From the NCBI GenBank assembly GCA_046331705.1, contig JAXLQJ010000015.1, positions 62,001-126,000 of the forward strand: a DNA stretch of 64,000 bases, written 5' to 3'. Numbering within the stretch: the stretch's first letter is position 1; each line of letters opens with the position of its first letter. The translations under genes and the position numbers were made by a program. The stretch is from JADJOY01 sp046331705 [NCBI: bacterium] (lineage in GTDB: Bacteria; JADJOY01). Below are positions 34,259 through 42,272 of the stretch, piece by piece. The notes beneath the pieces were generated by a model. That model was not told the DNA's origin, searched no databases, and saw only the letters and a list, made by a program, of their open reading frames with translations.

Positions 34259-34917
34259 GTCGCCTCGGTTGGCTGGCACTCGGTCTGTGCGCGGGGATCG
34301 CAGGGACGTCCGCCGCGATCGTCGGCGTGGCGCTCCACGGCGGCATCGGCGCGCGCGGCGAGCCGTCGTCGGCGGAGGCGCTGCTGGCGCGGCGGATCCG
34401 GCACCTCGCCATTCCACGCGCGGCGCGCGCACGAGCCAACCCGGTACCCGCGAGCGCCGCGGTGATCGCCGCCGGACGCACGCACTGGGCCGATCACTGC
34501 GCGTCGTGTCACGGCAACGACGGGCGCGGGGACACGCCGCTCGGCCGCGGCCTCTACCCACGGGCGCCGAACATGCAGCTCGAGGCCACCCAGGGTCTCG
34601 CCGACGGCGAGCTCTTCTACATCATCGAGAACGGAGTGCGTCTCACGGGAATGCCGGCGTGGGGCGGTGCCACGGACGAGTCCGCGAGCGAGACCTGGCA
34701 TCTCGTCCATTTCATTCGCCATCTGCCCGAGATCACGCCGGAGGAAGCGGCCGCCATGGAGGCGCTCAATCCCAAGACCGCGGCCCAGCTCGCGGACGAG
34801 GAGGAGACGCGGCGCTTCCTCGAAGACGATTCCGGGTCGAATGAATCCGATCGAACAAACGGCGACGCGCCACCGTCTAACGAAGCGAGTCGAGAGAAAC
34901 CGGAGCCGGGCCGATGA
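34255..34917 (+). CDS. Membrane-anchored c-type cytochrome
   Basis: 220 residues from ATG 34255; GGGAGG at 34242-34247 fixes the start. One N-terminal transmembrane helix, then one cytochrome c domain: CASCHG haem site near residue 80 and distal Met in RLTGMPAWGG. The final ~60 residues are acidic, Asn/Ser-rich and charged. It would sit in the periplasm, carrying electrons, perhaps for copper oxidation linked to export; that is inference from operon position. The gene overlaps the next one (ATGA). Confidence 0.9.
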   Translation: MSRLGWLALGLCAGIAGTSAAIVGVALHGGIGARGEPSSAEALLARRIRHLAIPRAARARANPVPASAAVIAAGRTHWADHCASCHGNDGRGDTPLGRGLYPRAPNMQLEATQGLADGELFYIIENGVRLTGMPAWGGATDESASETWHLVHFIRHLPEITPEEAAAMEALNPKTAAQLADEEETRRFLEDDSGSNESDRTNGDAPPSNEASREKPEPGR

Positions 34918-35234
34918 CTCGCGCCACCAAGCCCATCATTCATGCAGCGGTGTCGGCCGCCTTCGCGTTCGCAGGCCTCGCCCACGCTCACGAGGGACAC
35001 GAGCACAAGCTGATGGGAGTCGTCGCGGCTTTCGACTCCGCGCACGTCGAGGTGAAGGGCACCGACGGCGCCACCCAATCGATCCAGCTCGCGCCCACCA
35101 CGCAATTCAAGAAAGCGAATCAGTCCGCGACCGCTGCCGATCTCGTCCCGAACGGCAAGGTCGTCGTGAAGTACCGGGAGTCGAACGGCCAGAAGACCGC
35201 CACGGAGATCAGCGTGCCCGCCGCGGCGAAGTAG
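34914..35234 (+). CDS. Small periplasmic protein, DUF5666-like
   Basis: 106 residues: signal peptide ending LAHAHEG, then a beta-rich domain with LMGVVAAFDSAHVEVKG, TQSIQLAPTTQFKK and GKVVVKYRESNGQKTATEI, the pattern of small OB-like DUF5666 proteins often found in metal operons. The His/Glu-rich mature N-terminus HEGHEHK could bind metal. Last gene of the efflux operon, coupled to the cytochrome by ATGA. Confidence 0.78.
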   Translation: MTRATKPIIHAAVSAAFAFAGLAHAHEGHEHKLMGVVAAFDSAHVEVKGTDGATQSIQLAPTTQFKKANQSATAADLVPNGKVVVKYRESNGQKTATEISVPAAAK

Positions 35235-35352
35235 TCGCCATCGCGTCGAACCGGGCACACGCCACCGACCCGAGGCTCCCGCCAATCCATCGCCCCTCCC
35301 GGGCCGGTCCGTCGCTCGCAGCGCTCATGGGGAGCGCCCGAGTCTCGGGCCG

Positions 35353-35380
35353 GCCCGCCTTGTTTCACGCAAGAGCGGGC
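35353..35380. terminator. Hairpin between convergent metal operon and vapC
   Basis: GCCCGC (35353-35358) pairs with GCGGGC (35375-35380) and CTTG (35359-35362) with CAAG (35370-35373), one bulged A. It lies between the convergent operons, 118 bp after one stop and 25 bp after the other. No long T-run, so it is a weak call. The 170-bp gap holds nothing else. Confidence 0.35.
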
Positions 35381-35404
35381 GTTCACGGGGGAGCGTGGCG
35401 CCAC

Positions 35405-35794
35405 TCACCAAACCGTCACCAACCCGCGAGCGCGCCGCAAGGCTCGATCCGGCGTCACGAGGCGAGCGCGATACTGGACGCTCGCCGCCGCGATCAGGCG
35501 ATCTGCCGGGTCGCCGTGAAGGCCAAACGTCGTCGAAAGAACCGCAATCTCCGGGGTGATCTGCAGCACCTGAATTGCTCGTGCTCGGAGTGCGGCTCGT
35601 AGGAACTCGAGCGTGTCTCCGCCCACGTCGAGGCGACCGTGGCTGACGAGCATCGCAACCTCCCACAGCGTCACGTCGACGACGGCGAGCTCACCTTGGC
35701 CCGCGGCCGCCTCGATCGCAGCGCGCGCCGCACGGCTCAAGCGCGATGGATCCAGCGCGTCGTAGAGAAATGGCGCCGTGTCAACGACGAGCAT
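35405..35794 (-). CDS. vapC: PIN-domain toxin (VapC-like)
   Basis: 129 residues. Metal-dependent endoribonuclease of the PIN family. Acidic ligands are Asp5 in LVVDTAPFLY, Glu in TLWEVAML (near 44), Asp in GDPADRLIAA (near 94) and Asp in TPDRAL (near 114). Family toxins cut tRNA or rRNA to stop growth. Start ATG at 35794 lies within the antitoxin gene (14-bp overlap), the usual toxin-antitoxin arrangement. This pair lies just beyond the leader-distal end of the CRISPR array, on the same strand as array transcription. Confidence 0.92.
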   Translation of the reverse strand: MLVVDTAPFLYDALDPSRLSRAARAAIEAAAGQGELAVVDVTLWEVAMLVSHGRLDVGGDTLEFLRAALRARAIQVLQITPEIAVLSTTFGLHGDPADRLIAAASVQYRARLVTPDRALRRARGLVTVW

Positions 35795-36044
35795 GCTCGT
35801 TCGAACGTTTATCGGCGTTCCAGGTCACGTCGACGGGAGACTCGATGTCTCCGATTCGGCAGTGGGCTCGAAATCGTTGCAACTCCGCCTGCGCGACTTT
35901 CACGTCGTCCGCGGCTGGCATCAGTTGCGCGATCACGACACCCCGTGACGTGACGTCCAGCACTGACCCGCGCCGCACCTGCGTCAGGTAGCGGGGAAGG
36001 TTCTGTCGGAGCTCGGTCACATTGATGCGCGCGCGTGCCGTCAC
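35781..36044 (-). CDS. Phd/YefM-family antitoxin
   Basis: 87 residues. INVTELRQNLPRYLTQVRRG with SVLDVTSRGVVIAQL is the Phd/YefM N-terminal dimer and DNA-binding fold; the C-terminal ~35 residues are the toxin-neutralising tail. It precedes and overlaps the PIN toxin. An inverted repeat sits about 30 bp upstream, fitting autoregulation by the antitoxin-toxin complex. Confidence 0.88.
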   Translation of the reverse strand: MTARARINVTELRQNLPRYLTQVRRGSVLDVTSRGVVIAQLMPAADDVKVAQAELQRFRAHCRIGDIESPVDVTWNADKRSNEHARR

Positions 36045-36070
36045 GGTCGTATCTCTCGGTGTCGGGTCGA

Positions 36071-36090
36071 AGTGTACAATTCAAATGTAC
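36071..36090 (-). promoter_or_regulatory. Candidate operator/promoter of the phd-vapC pair
   Basis: GTACA (36074-36078) and TGTAC (36086-36090) form an inverted repeat with a 7-nt AT-rich centre. Read leftward, TACACT (36076-36071) would serve as -10, with a start site near 36064 and a ~20-nt leader. It is an AT-rich patch in an otherwise GC-rich gap, the expected look of an autoregulated toxin-antitoxin promoter. Confidence 0.38.
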
Positions 36091-36199
36091 GTATCGCGCT
36101 GGCCCCGCGCAAGCCGTCACGATGGGACCCGCATCGCTCTGGAAGTCGCCTGGCCGAAGCCGCATGCCGTACGGATCTTCGGCTGCGGCCACGAGCGAC

Positions 36200-37728
36200 G
36201 GTCGATCCCCGCGCGCGCGGGGAGACCGCGCACGGGCGGCGCGCCGGACGTCGTGGCGAGGTCGATCCCCGCGCGCGCGGGGGAGACGCCCGATGCGGTG
36301 ACGGTACGATCCGCGATCCAGGTCGATCCCCGCGCGCGCGGGGAGACCCGCGATGGTCTTCTGATCGAGCGCCGCGAGGGGTCGATCCCGCGCGCGCGGG
36401 GGAGACGCGGTGGTGACGGACCTGCCGTATGGGCTGGCGGGTCGATCCCCGCGCGCGCGGGGGAGACCCTTCGACGCTGCGAACGCGTCGATCTCCTCGA
36501 GGCCGATCCCCGCGCGCGCGGGGAGACCGCAACGCAAACGTGCGCTGCACGCCTACGTAGGGTCGATCTCCGCGCGCGCGGGGAGACAACCAGGCGTACG
36601 GGGTCACCTACACCGGCGACCAGGGTCGATCTCGCGCGCGCGCGGGAGACCAGTCGAACAACTCCCGCAAAAAGGATCGAGGAGGTCGATTCCCCGCGCG
36701 CGCGGGGGAGACCGGGTGGTGGCACCGAGAAGTCGCCGGACTGGATCGAGGGTCGATCTCGCGCGCGCGGGGAGACGCCGGCGGCTCAGGCTCCATCGGC
36801 CGCCGGTTGGGTCGATCTTCCCGCGCGCGCGGGGAGACTGACGGGCGGAGCTTTTCTTCGGGCGCGGGCCGGTCGATCTCGCGCGCGGGAGACAGCCCAA
36901 TCGGGGAGCCGAGGGGCGCGTCGGGTCGATCCCGCGCGCGCGGGGAGACCAACGAGAGGAGCTAACCGTGGAAATGACCTGGGGTCGATCCCCCGCGCGC
37001 GCGGGGAGACGGACAGCACGCTCTGCGCGGCGCCCTGTGACGGGTCGATCCCCGCGCGCGCGGGGGAGACTGGCTACGGTGACATACCAGTGCGTGGCAT
37101 GGGGCTCGATCCCCGCGCGCGGGGGAGACCGTGACGCTGGCGCTGACGAGGCCGTGCTCACGGGTCGATCCCCGCGCGCGCGGGGAGACAAGCAGTGGGA
37201 CCACGGCGTCCCGGGCGTCGAGGGTCGATCCCCGCGCGCGCGGGGGAGACGCATCCTGTCTGGCCTGCCGCGAGGAGTGCTGGGGTCGATCCCCGCGCGC
37301 GCGGGGAGACCGACCCCCGCGGCGCGACCTCACGCCCGGATGATCGATCCCCGCGCGCGCGGGGGAGACCCTTCCGGACCGAGCCGCACGTCCTTCCGGA
37401 AGGGTCGATCCCCGCGCGCGCGGGGGAGACGCAGGCGATGGCCGTTCCACATGGTGGACGTGGGGTCGATCCTCGGCGCGCGGGGGAGACCTCGACCTCG
37501 AACACCTCGCCCCTTGAACACCAGGGTCGATCCCCGCGCGCGCGGGGAGATTCGCGGCTGGGCGGAGACGCTGGAGACACAAGGTCGATCCCCGCGCGCG
37601 CGGGGGAGACCTCCTCGACCGGCGGACACAGCACCATCTCGAGGGTCGATCCCCGCGCGCGCGGGGGAGACTCAGCCCCGGAGGAGCGATCCCATAGACG
37701 AGGTCGATCTCGCGCGCGCGGGGGAGAC
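36200..37728 (-). CRISPR. Type I-E CRISPR array, 26 repeats / 25 spacers
   Basis: Repeat units of about 28 nt start near 36200, 36260, 36321, 36380, 36440, 36501, 36561, 36624, 36684, 36751, 36810, 36871, 36924, 36983, 37043, 37104, 37163, 37223, 37284, 37342, 37403, 37464, 37525, 37583, 37644 and 37702, with spacers mostly 33 nt (30-38). The repeat ends in GAGAC on the + strand and has a core palindrome CCCCGCGCGCGCGGGG, able to fold as the Cas6e hairpin. The cas operon lies upstream on the minus strand, so transcription is leftward: each repeat then begins GTCTCC and ends GATCGACC. Newest spacers are expected at the 37.7-kb end. Repeats near 36561-36893 deviate most, both in run lengths and by C-to-T changes (GATCTC instead of GATCCC). 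Confidence 0.98.
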
Positions 37729-37781
37729 TGTCAGACCCGTGACGTCTGGTTGCCGATGATCGCGTGTTCGCACCTCCAAGG
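37729..37781 (-). promoter_or_regulatory. Probable CRISPR leader
   Basis: The only sequence between cas2 and the first repeat is these 53 bp, so the leader is short and probably extends into the cas2 3' end. It contains the inverted repeat CAGAC (37732-37736) / GTCTG (37744-37748) right next to the first repeat, a place where integration factors bind. No clear promoter hexamers are seen. Confidence 0.5.
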
Positions 37782-38138
37782 CTACGGGCTCTCGCCCGGG
37801 CCGGTTGCGGATGGTGACGCTGGTGCCTCGGCGGACGTGGCTGGCCCGGCTTCGGGAGCACGCGTGCGCGCGACGAGGACGCCGTCGACCTCACAGAGCT
37901 CTCGGGGTGGGCTGCCGAGGGTCCGGACGCCCAGGCCGCCGGGTAGGTCCTTCTCGACCCAGCTCATCACCACGCCGCCCTGGCCCAGGGACCCGGACCA
38001 CTCCTGGCAGACGTCCCACACGCGGTCGCGTACGGCCGGAGTCATGCGCGGGGAAACGTACACGCCGGGCGCGATCTCGAGCATGCAGGAGGCGAGGAAT
38101 CCGCGATACCGGTCCGGCACGTCACGCGTCACCACCAT
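37782..38138 (-). CDS. cas2: CRISPR-associated Cas2, type I-E, with disordered tail
   Basis: 118 residues from ATG 38138; a GTG at 38150 is an alternative start 4 codons earlier. Starts VVTRDVPDRYRGFLASC, the type I-E Cas2 (Cas2e) pattern; APGVYVSPRMTP follows. With Cas1 it forms the spacer integrase. The last ~30 residues (ARTRAPEAGPATSAEAPAS...) are Ala/Pro-rich and look unstructured; there is no DnaQ-like exonuclease domain as seen fused to Cas2 in some type I-E systems. Overlaps the cas1 3' end by 17 bp. Confidence 0.92.
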   Translation of the reverse strand: MVVTRDVPDRYRGFLASCMLEIAPGVYVSPRMTPAVRDRVWDVCQEWSGSLGQGGVVMSWVEKDLPGGLGVRTLGSPPRELCEVDGVLVARTRAPEAGPATSAEAPASPSATGPGESP

Positions 38139-39003
38139 CGTCGCTGTCACCGAAGAGCTCCTTGATCTTCTCGATCATCGCCACCACCAGCTTGCGCTTG
38201 CTGAACACCTGGCGAGATCGCATCCGCACCAGACGATCGAGCGGCTCGTTCGGGCTGACGCGCGCATCCCGAACGGCCGTGAACGCGAGCGGTAGCGTGA
38301 CCTCGTCGCGGTAGAGGTCGGCGATGTCGAGGCAGAACGCGTTGGCCGAGTCTTCGTGGATGAAGCCGAGCTGCGGGATGGCGCCGGTCACCGCGACCGC
38401 GACGTCGGCGAGCGAGCGGACGGCCGCGGAGGCGTGATTGATGGCCTGGTTGATCGGGTCGTCCCCCTCCGGGTTGGACCGGTCGTAACGGCGGCCTGCC
38501 CAGCTGAGCCCGAACTGCTCGGCGAGGCGTTTGTAGGTCTCCTTCATGCGCGCCCCTTCGATTCCTCGAAGTACGGCGATCTCCGATGCCGGAAGGATCT
38601 CGCCCAGGCGCCACGCATACATACGCCTCGCGACGTCGTTTCGCTTGCTCTCGTCGGCCCACAGTCGGGCGTGCGCACGCGCCCGTGCCGAGCGGTCCGC
38701 GCCGGCGGGCAAGCTCGCGTAGAAGCGCACTCCGGCTTCGCCCACCACGACGAGTGTCGTGCCGTGGCGCGCCAGGATCCGGAGCGCGTCGTGGCTGACG
38801 GTGGTGCCGGGCTGCAGCAGGATGCAGTTCACCATCTGGAACGGGATCGCGTAGTCACCGGCCGGGAAGTCGCGGTTCCCGGCGCAGACGAAGTGCAGCG
38901 TCCCGTCCTGGACCGAGAGGTTCCCGCGTTCGAGCCACAGCAGACCATGGCGATCGGCCTGGGGGATGCGCGCGGTTTCGAGGCCGAGCCGGCCCTTCAG
39001 CAT
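38122..39003 (-). CDS. cas1: CRISPR-associated Cas1, type I-E integrase
   Basis: 293 residues from ATG 39003, sharing one base with the cas6e stop (TGATG). N-terminal beta domain, then the alpha-helical catalytic domain: Glu in IEGARMKETYKRLA, His in LGFIHEDSANAF and Asp in CLDIADLYRD form the metal site. Length matches Cas1e. Works with Cas2 to cut and join prespacers at the leader end of the array. The C-terminal tail is acidic (GDSDDGGDA). Confidence 0.97.
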   Translation of the reverse strand: MLKGRLGLETARIPQADRHGLLWLERGNLSVQDGTLHFVCAGNRDFPAGDYAIPFQMVNCILLQPGTTVSHDALRILARHGTTLVVVGEAGVRFYASLPAGADRSARARAHARLWADESKRNDVARRMYAWRLGEILPASEIAVLRGIEGARMKETYKRLAEQFGLSWAGRRYDRSNPEGDDPINQAINHASAAVRSLADVAVAVTGAIPQLGFIHEDSANAFCLDIADLYRDEVTLPLAFTAVRDARVSPNEPLDRLVRMRSRQVFSKRKLVVAMIEKIKELFGDSDDGGDA

Positions 39004-39752
39004 CACGTCCTCGGTAGTCGTCGCAGCAGGAGCATCCCGAAACCGAACCCACGGTGCCGGCCGACGCCTCGCGCCAGCAGCGCTCCGAACTGCGCCGGAT
39101 CGCGCACCTCGATCTCGCCCTGAAAGTCGACCGCTGTTCGCTCGACGAAGTGGGATCGGCGGTCCCCGCCGTGGCTGCGTCGGAGCAGTCGCGATCGCTG
39201 GAAGCCTCGAACCTGGCACGCGCGGAGGGTGGCGCCACCGTGGCGGTCGAGCTGGCTGCTCAGCCAGTCGCGATAGACGGTCTCGCGATCGACTCGCGAG
39301 CCCTCCGGCTCTGCCCAGCATCGGGCGAGGAACGCATCGACCTCCGCGCCCTTCCTGTGGTGCGTGCCCGCGCTGGCCATGCGGACCACGGGACAGGCGC
39401 GGAGGCCAAACCCGAGCCGCTCGCCTTGGTGCCAGTCGCCTGGCATCGGCTTCGCTGCGAACGCCTCCCAGTCGCAGCAGGCGTGCGCTTCCGGGGCGGC
39501 ATAGCGCTCGGCTCCCAGCCGCAGCTCGCTAGCGCCGAGCGACGAGTAGGCCAGCACCTCCTGATGGCGGCCTTTGGCGCCGGTGATCGCGAATGGGCTT
39601 GGCGAGTCGTCGCCGAAGATCTCGCCCATGGCGCAGTGGACCAGGTACCCGAGATCGGTCTCGTGAATCGGCAGGCGGCGAGCGCGCCCCAGGGCGAGCA
39701 GGCGAGGGGTTTCGAATGCCATCCGAACGAGATGGAGGCGGGTGTCAGCCAC
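39003..39752 (-). CDS. cas6e: CRISPR-associated Cas6e (CasE) pre-crRNA endonuclease
   Basis: 249 residues from GTG 39752, overlapping the end of cas5e by 8 bp. N-terminal ferredoxin-like fold with LPIHETDLGYLVHCAMGE (His30 and His39 are candidate catalytic residues), and the family glycine-rich loop GVGRHRGFGFGMLLL at the C-terminus. Cuts the pre-crRNA 3' of each repeat hairpin and stays bound to the crRNA end in Cascade. Slightly longer than the E. coli protein (199 residues). Confidence 0.95.
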   Translation of the reverse strand: MADTRLHLVRMAFETPRLLALGRARRLPIHETDLGYLVHCAMGEIFGDDSPSPFAITGAKGRHQEVLAYSSLGASELRLGAERYAAPEAHACCDWEAFAAKPMPGDWHQGERLGFGLRACPVVRMASAGTHHRKGAEVDAFLARCWAEPEGSRVDRETVYRDWLSSQLDRHGGATLRACQVRGFQRSRLLRRSHGGDRRSHFVERTAVDFQGEIEVRDPAQFGALLARGVGRHRGFGFGMLLLRRLPRT

Positions 39753-40464
39753 GGCCGCCCTCCAGAGGGAGCCACCCCTCGCGGATCAGGCGCTCGCCGC
39801 CATGGATCTGGTTCGCCCAGTCGCGCTCATCGGTGACCACGCGCACTTCACCCGCGGGACCACCCTCGTCCTCGGGCCACCAGGCCCATACGTGACCATC
39901 GTGAACGCCCGTGGCGCTCGGCGCCTTCCGCAGCGCGTCGACGATGGACGCCGCCTCCACTCTTCCGCGGAAGATCGGCGCAGCGGGTAGGCACGGCTTG
40001 CGACCGATGAACAACGGTCGTGCCGGTTCGGTCAGTGCGTTGGCCAACGCATCGACCGTGGGCTGAGTTTCCGCCGGCTCGAGCGTGAGGACGACCGTGA
40101 ACTCCGCATCTGCCCAGTAGTCCCGGTAGCGGATGTGGGTTCCTTCGCTGAACGCCCCGGCGCGGGACTGGACGTGGCCCCACGTGGTCCAGCCGGTCTC
40201 GACCAGGAAGTCCTGGCCGAGATCGACGGTTTGGTAGTCCGTGATGAGCACTCCAGCCCGTTCGCGGCGAACGCCGTACCGAATGCGTTCCTGCAGTGAC
40301 TGAAGCTTGGCGGGGTCACGGTGACGAAACCCGAGCGCACTGCCGAGCAAGCCTGTGAGCAGAGAGAGCGACGGGTGATCTTGGGTTGGCCCGATCTGGT
40401 CCACCCTGGTTCCGCCGAAGCTCATGAGTGGCGCATCCAAACGCAGGATCAGAAACTCCTTCAT
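39745..40464 (-). CDS. cas5e: CRISPR-associated Cas5e (CasD) Cascade subunit
   Basis: 239 residues from ATG 40464, overlapping cas7e (ATGA). LRLDAPLMSFGG, DQIGPTQDHPSLSLLTGLLG and the later FIGRKPCLPAAPIF are the Cas5e signatures. Binds the 5' handle of the crRNA and caps the Cas7 backbone. Normal length. Upstream in-frame codons (from 40494) lack conserved sequence, so the ATG is preferred. Confidence 0.95.
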   Translation of the reverse strand: MKEFLILRLDAPLMSFGGTRVDQIGPTQDHPSLSLLTGLLGSALGFRHRDPAKLQSLQERIRYGVRRERAGVLITDYQTVDLGQDFLVETGWTTWGHVQSRAGAFSEGTHIRYRDYWADAEFTVVLTLEPAETQPTVDALANALTEPARPLFIGRKPCLPAAPIFRGRVEAASIVDALRKAPSATGVHDGHVWAWWPEDEGGPAGEVRVVTDERDWANQIHGGERLIREGWLPLEGGRG

Positions 40465-41675
40465 GACGCGGCCCGGACCCGCTCGCCGATCCACGACGCG
40501 ACCTGGCCGAGCGTCGAGCGTTGTTGGATTCCGGTCGCTTGCTGGACCCGATCGACGGGGCCGATGCCGGCCAGGGCACGCTCGGTCGTCACTCCGTACA
40601 TCCCGTCGAGGTCCCGCACGTGGCGAGCCAGGTCGTCATACGCGTTTGCAAGCAAGTCGGGGCGTGGCGAGGTGGGCCGCAGAAAAGCGTTCGCCAGGGT
40701 ACGGGGTTGCGACACACCGAGCTCGGCGAGCACGAGCTGCGCGTACGCGTGAGGGGCCGTCGAGCCGAGCTTGGCGCCAGGCGACACGGTGGCGATCAGG
40801 TGGACCATCCGCTCCGCCACCTGCGCCGCGATCGTCCGGTTGGCGTCTTTCCACTCCTTGGGCTCGCAGCCTTCGATGTTCGAGACCAGCAGTGGGACGT
40901 CGATCGTCACGTAGCTGTAGAAGAGGCCGGTGGTGAGCTCGCTCGTGCCGATGTGACCGGCCCCGAGCGCCTCGTCGTCGGCGCGGGTGCCGAGGAGGTC
41001 GTCCACGGCGGAGAAGTAATCGGTCTCGGCCTCCTCGGCGTGAACCGTGAACGCGTGGGCCACGTGAACGGCCGCGTCGCCCCGAGCGAGCATGTCGCTG
41101 GTCACCATGCGACCGAACATCGCCGCATCGAGCCCTGCTGCGGCCTTGCCGAGCGCAGCAGCGTTCTTTCGACCCTCACCCTTGAGTCGGTCTTCGAGTG
41201 CCTTCACCGACTTCTTGGGATCGGACGAGCCCGCCTGACAGGCCTCGCGAACCAGACTCTTGAGCCAGTCGATCTCGGGCTGGCCGAGGACTGTGATCTG
41301 ACCGGTTTCGAGCCCAGGTTCTGGTTCGTCCTTCGCGGCCTTCTTGGCCTTGGCGCTCTGCCCCAGGACCAGAGTCATCAAGCTCTTCGCGACGTCTCGC
41401 ACCGCGCCGTCGGCGAGGCCTTCTGCGACGAGTGGTTCGACGATCCGGCGCTCGAACGTGAGGCGAGATCGTACGGATTCGGCGACGCCCGCGATCGCGT
41501 TGAGTGCGCCTTCGCCGGTGAAGGTCCGCCAGTGGCGCTTGAGGCACTGGGAGGAAATCCGGATGCGCGAGGCCCCGCCGAACGGAAGGCGCTTCGCGAA
41601 CCCGGCGTCGTCTCGGTTGAGGAGCGTCCCGGGGTAGGACGTCAGCGAGTGAATCTGAATGAACCGTGGCTCCAT
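40461..41675 (-). CDS. cas7e: CRISPR-associated Cas7e (CasC) Cascade backbone
   Basis: 404 residues, somewhat longer than the 363 of E. coli CasC. N-terminus IQIHSLTSYPGTLLNRDDAG, FGGASRIRISSQCLKR and the later VHVAHAFTVHAEEAETDYFS and GSTAPHAYAQLVL are diagnostic. The extra length lies in a charged insert near residues 110-170 (KAKKAAKDEPEPG). Six copies line the crRNA and bind the target strand. Follows cse2 by 39 bp, the largest gap in the operon, so some independent translation start is possible. Confidence 0.96.
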   Translation of the reverse strand: MEPRFIQIHSLTSYPGTLLNRDDAGFAKRLPFGGASRIRISSQCLKRHWRTFTGEGALNAIAGVAESVRSRLTFERRIVEPLVAEGLADGAVRDVAKSLMTLVLGQSAKAKKAAKDEPEPGLETGQITVLGQPEIDWLKSLVREACQAGSSDPKKSVKALEDRLKGEGRKNAAALGKAAAGLDAAMFGRMVTSDMLARGDAAVHVAHAFTVHAEEAETDYFSAVDDLLGTRADDEALGAGHIGTSELTTGLFYSYVTIDVPLLVSNIEGCEPKEWKDANRTIAAQVAERMVHLIATVSPGAKLGSTAPHAYAQLVLAELGVSQPRTLANAFLRPTSPRPDLLANAYDDLARHVRDLDGMYGVTTERALAGIGPVDRVQQATGIQQRSTLGQVASWIGERVRAAS

Positions 41676-41714
41676 GCATGTCTCCCGGTGGTCCGTGGTC
41701 GGTGTGATGCGCTC

Positions 41715-42272
41715 TCAGTCAGCGGAATGGGCGTAGTAGTCGCGCGCGATTCGTCGACGCAGGTTCTCGCCGCCTTCGCTTTCATCGGAGAGGACGAGCC
41801 AGGCCGCGTCGGTGAGGTCGGCGGAAGCACCCTTCGACGCGAGGAATCGGGCCATGAGGCGGACCTCATCCGCGAGCCGTTGCCCCTGCGCCGTTAACAG
41901 CCGGGCGAATCGGATCTCGGAGAAGCCCTCCTCGGCCAGCGCTTGCCCGAGGCGACGCTGAGGTGAGTGAAACCCCTCGGCGATCGCCAACGCGTTGAGG
42001 ATCGTTGCCCATTCAGCCTCGCGTTTCGCGGCGCGCGGGCCTGTCGCCGATGCCCACCCCGCTGGCTCGATGATCGAGACGAAGAGTTTCCAGAACGCCG
42101 CGGGTGTTGCGTCGTCAGCCGCCATCCGCCGGAGATCTGCGACTTCGCCGCGGCCAAGGCCGTTGGCGATCATCTCGGTGAGTCTTGCGATCAGCGATCG
42201 CAGGGAAGGCTGGGCGTCGTGTTGGCCCGCCCGCTGGCCGCCTGGCGCTTCCACCGATGTTGGCTCTGGCAT
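41715..42272 (-). CDS. cse2: CRISPR-associated Cse2 (CasB) Cascade small subunit
   Basis: 185 residues, all-helical. ATG 42272 shares a base with the cse1 stop (TGATG); a GTG three bases earlier is an alternative. Core segments are AFWKLFVSI, EAEWATILNALAI, RRLGQALAEEGFSEIRFARL and the basic C-terminal helix RRRIARDYYAHS, all typical of Cse2. A dimer forms the belly of Cascade and holds the non-target strand. Confidence 0.94.
   Translation of the reverse strand: MPEPTSVEAPGGQRAGQHDAQPSLRSLIARLTEMIANGLGRGEVADLRRMAADDATPAAFWKLFVSIIEPAGWASATGPRAAKREAEWATILNALAIAEGFHSPQRRLGQALAEEGFSEIRFARLLTAQGQRLADEVRLMARFLASKGASADLTDAAWLVLSDESEGGENLRRRIARDYYAHSAD

Noticed and set aside
36095-36126. Possible degenerate CRISPR repeat near the antitoxin (CreA-like guide)
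   Set aside because: Only an 8-9-nt GC-rich match (GCGCGGGG) to the repeat stem and wrong spacing; expected by chance at this GC content. A proper search for CreA-type guides would be needed.
36022-37759. Long open frames across the array coding for repeated S-I-P-A-R-A-G-E-T-like peptides
   Set aside because: They are translations of the CRISPR repeats in several frames; periodic repeats without stops create them.
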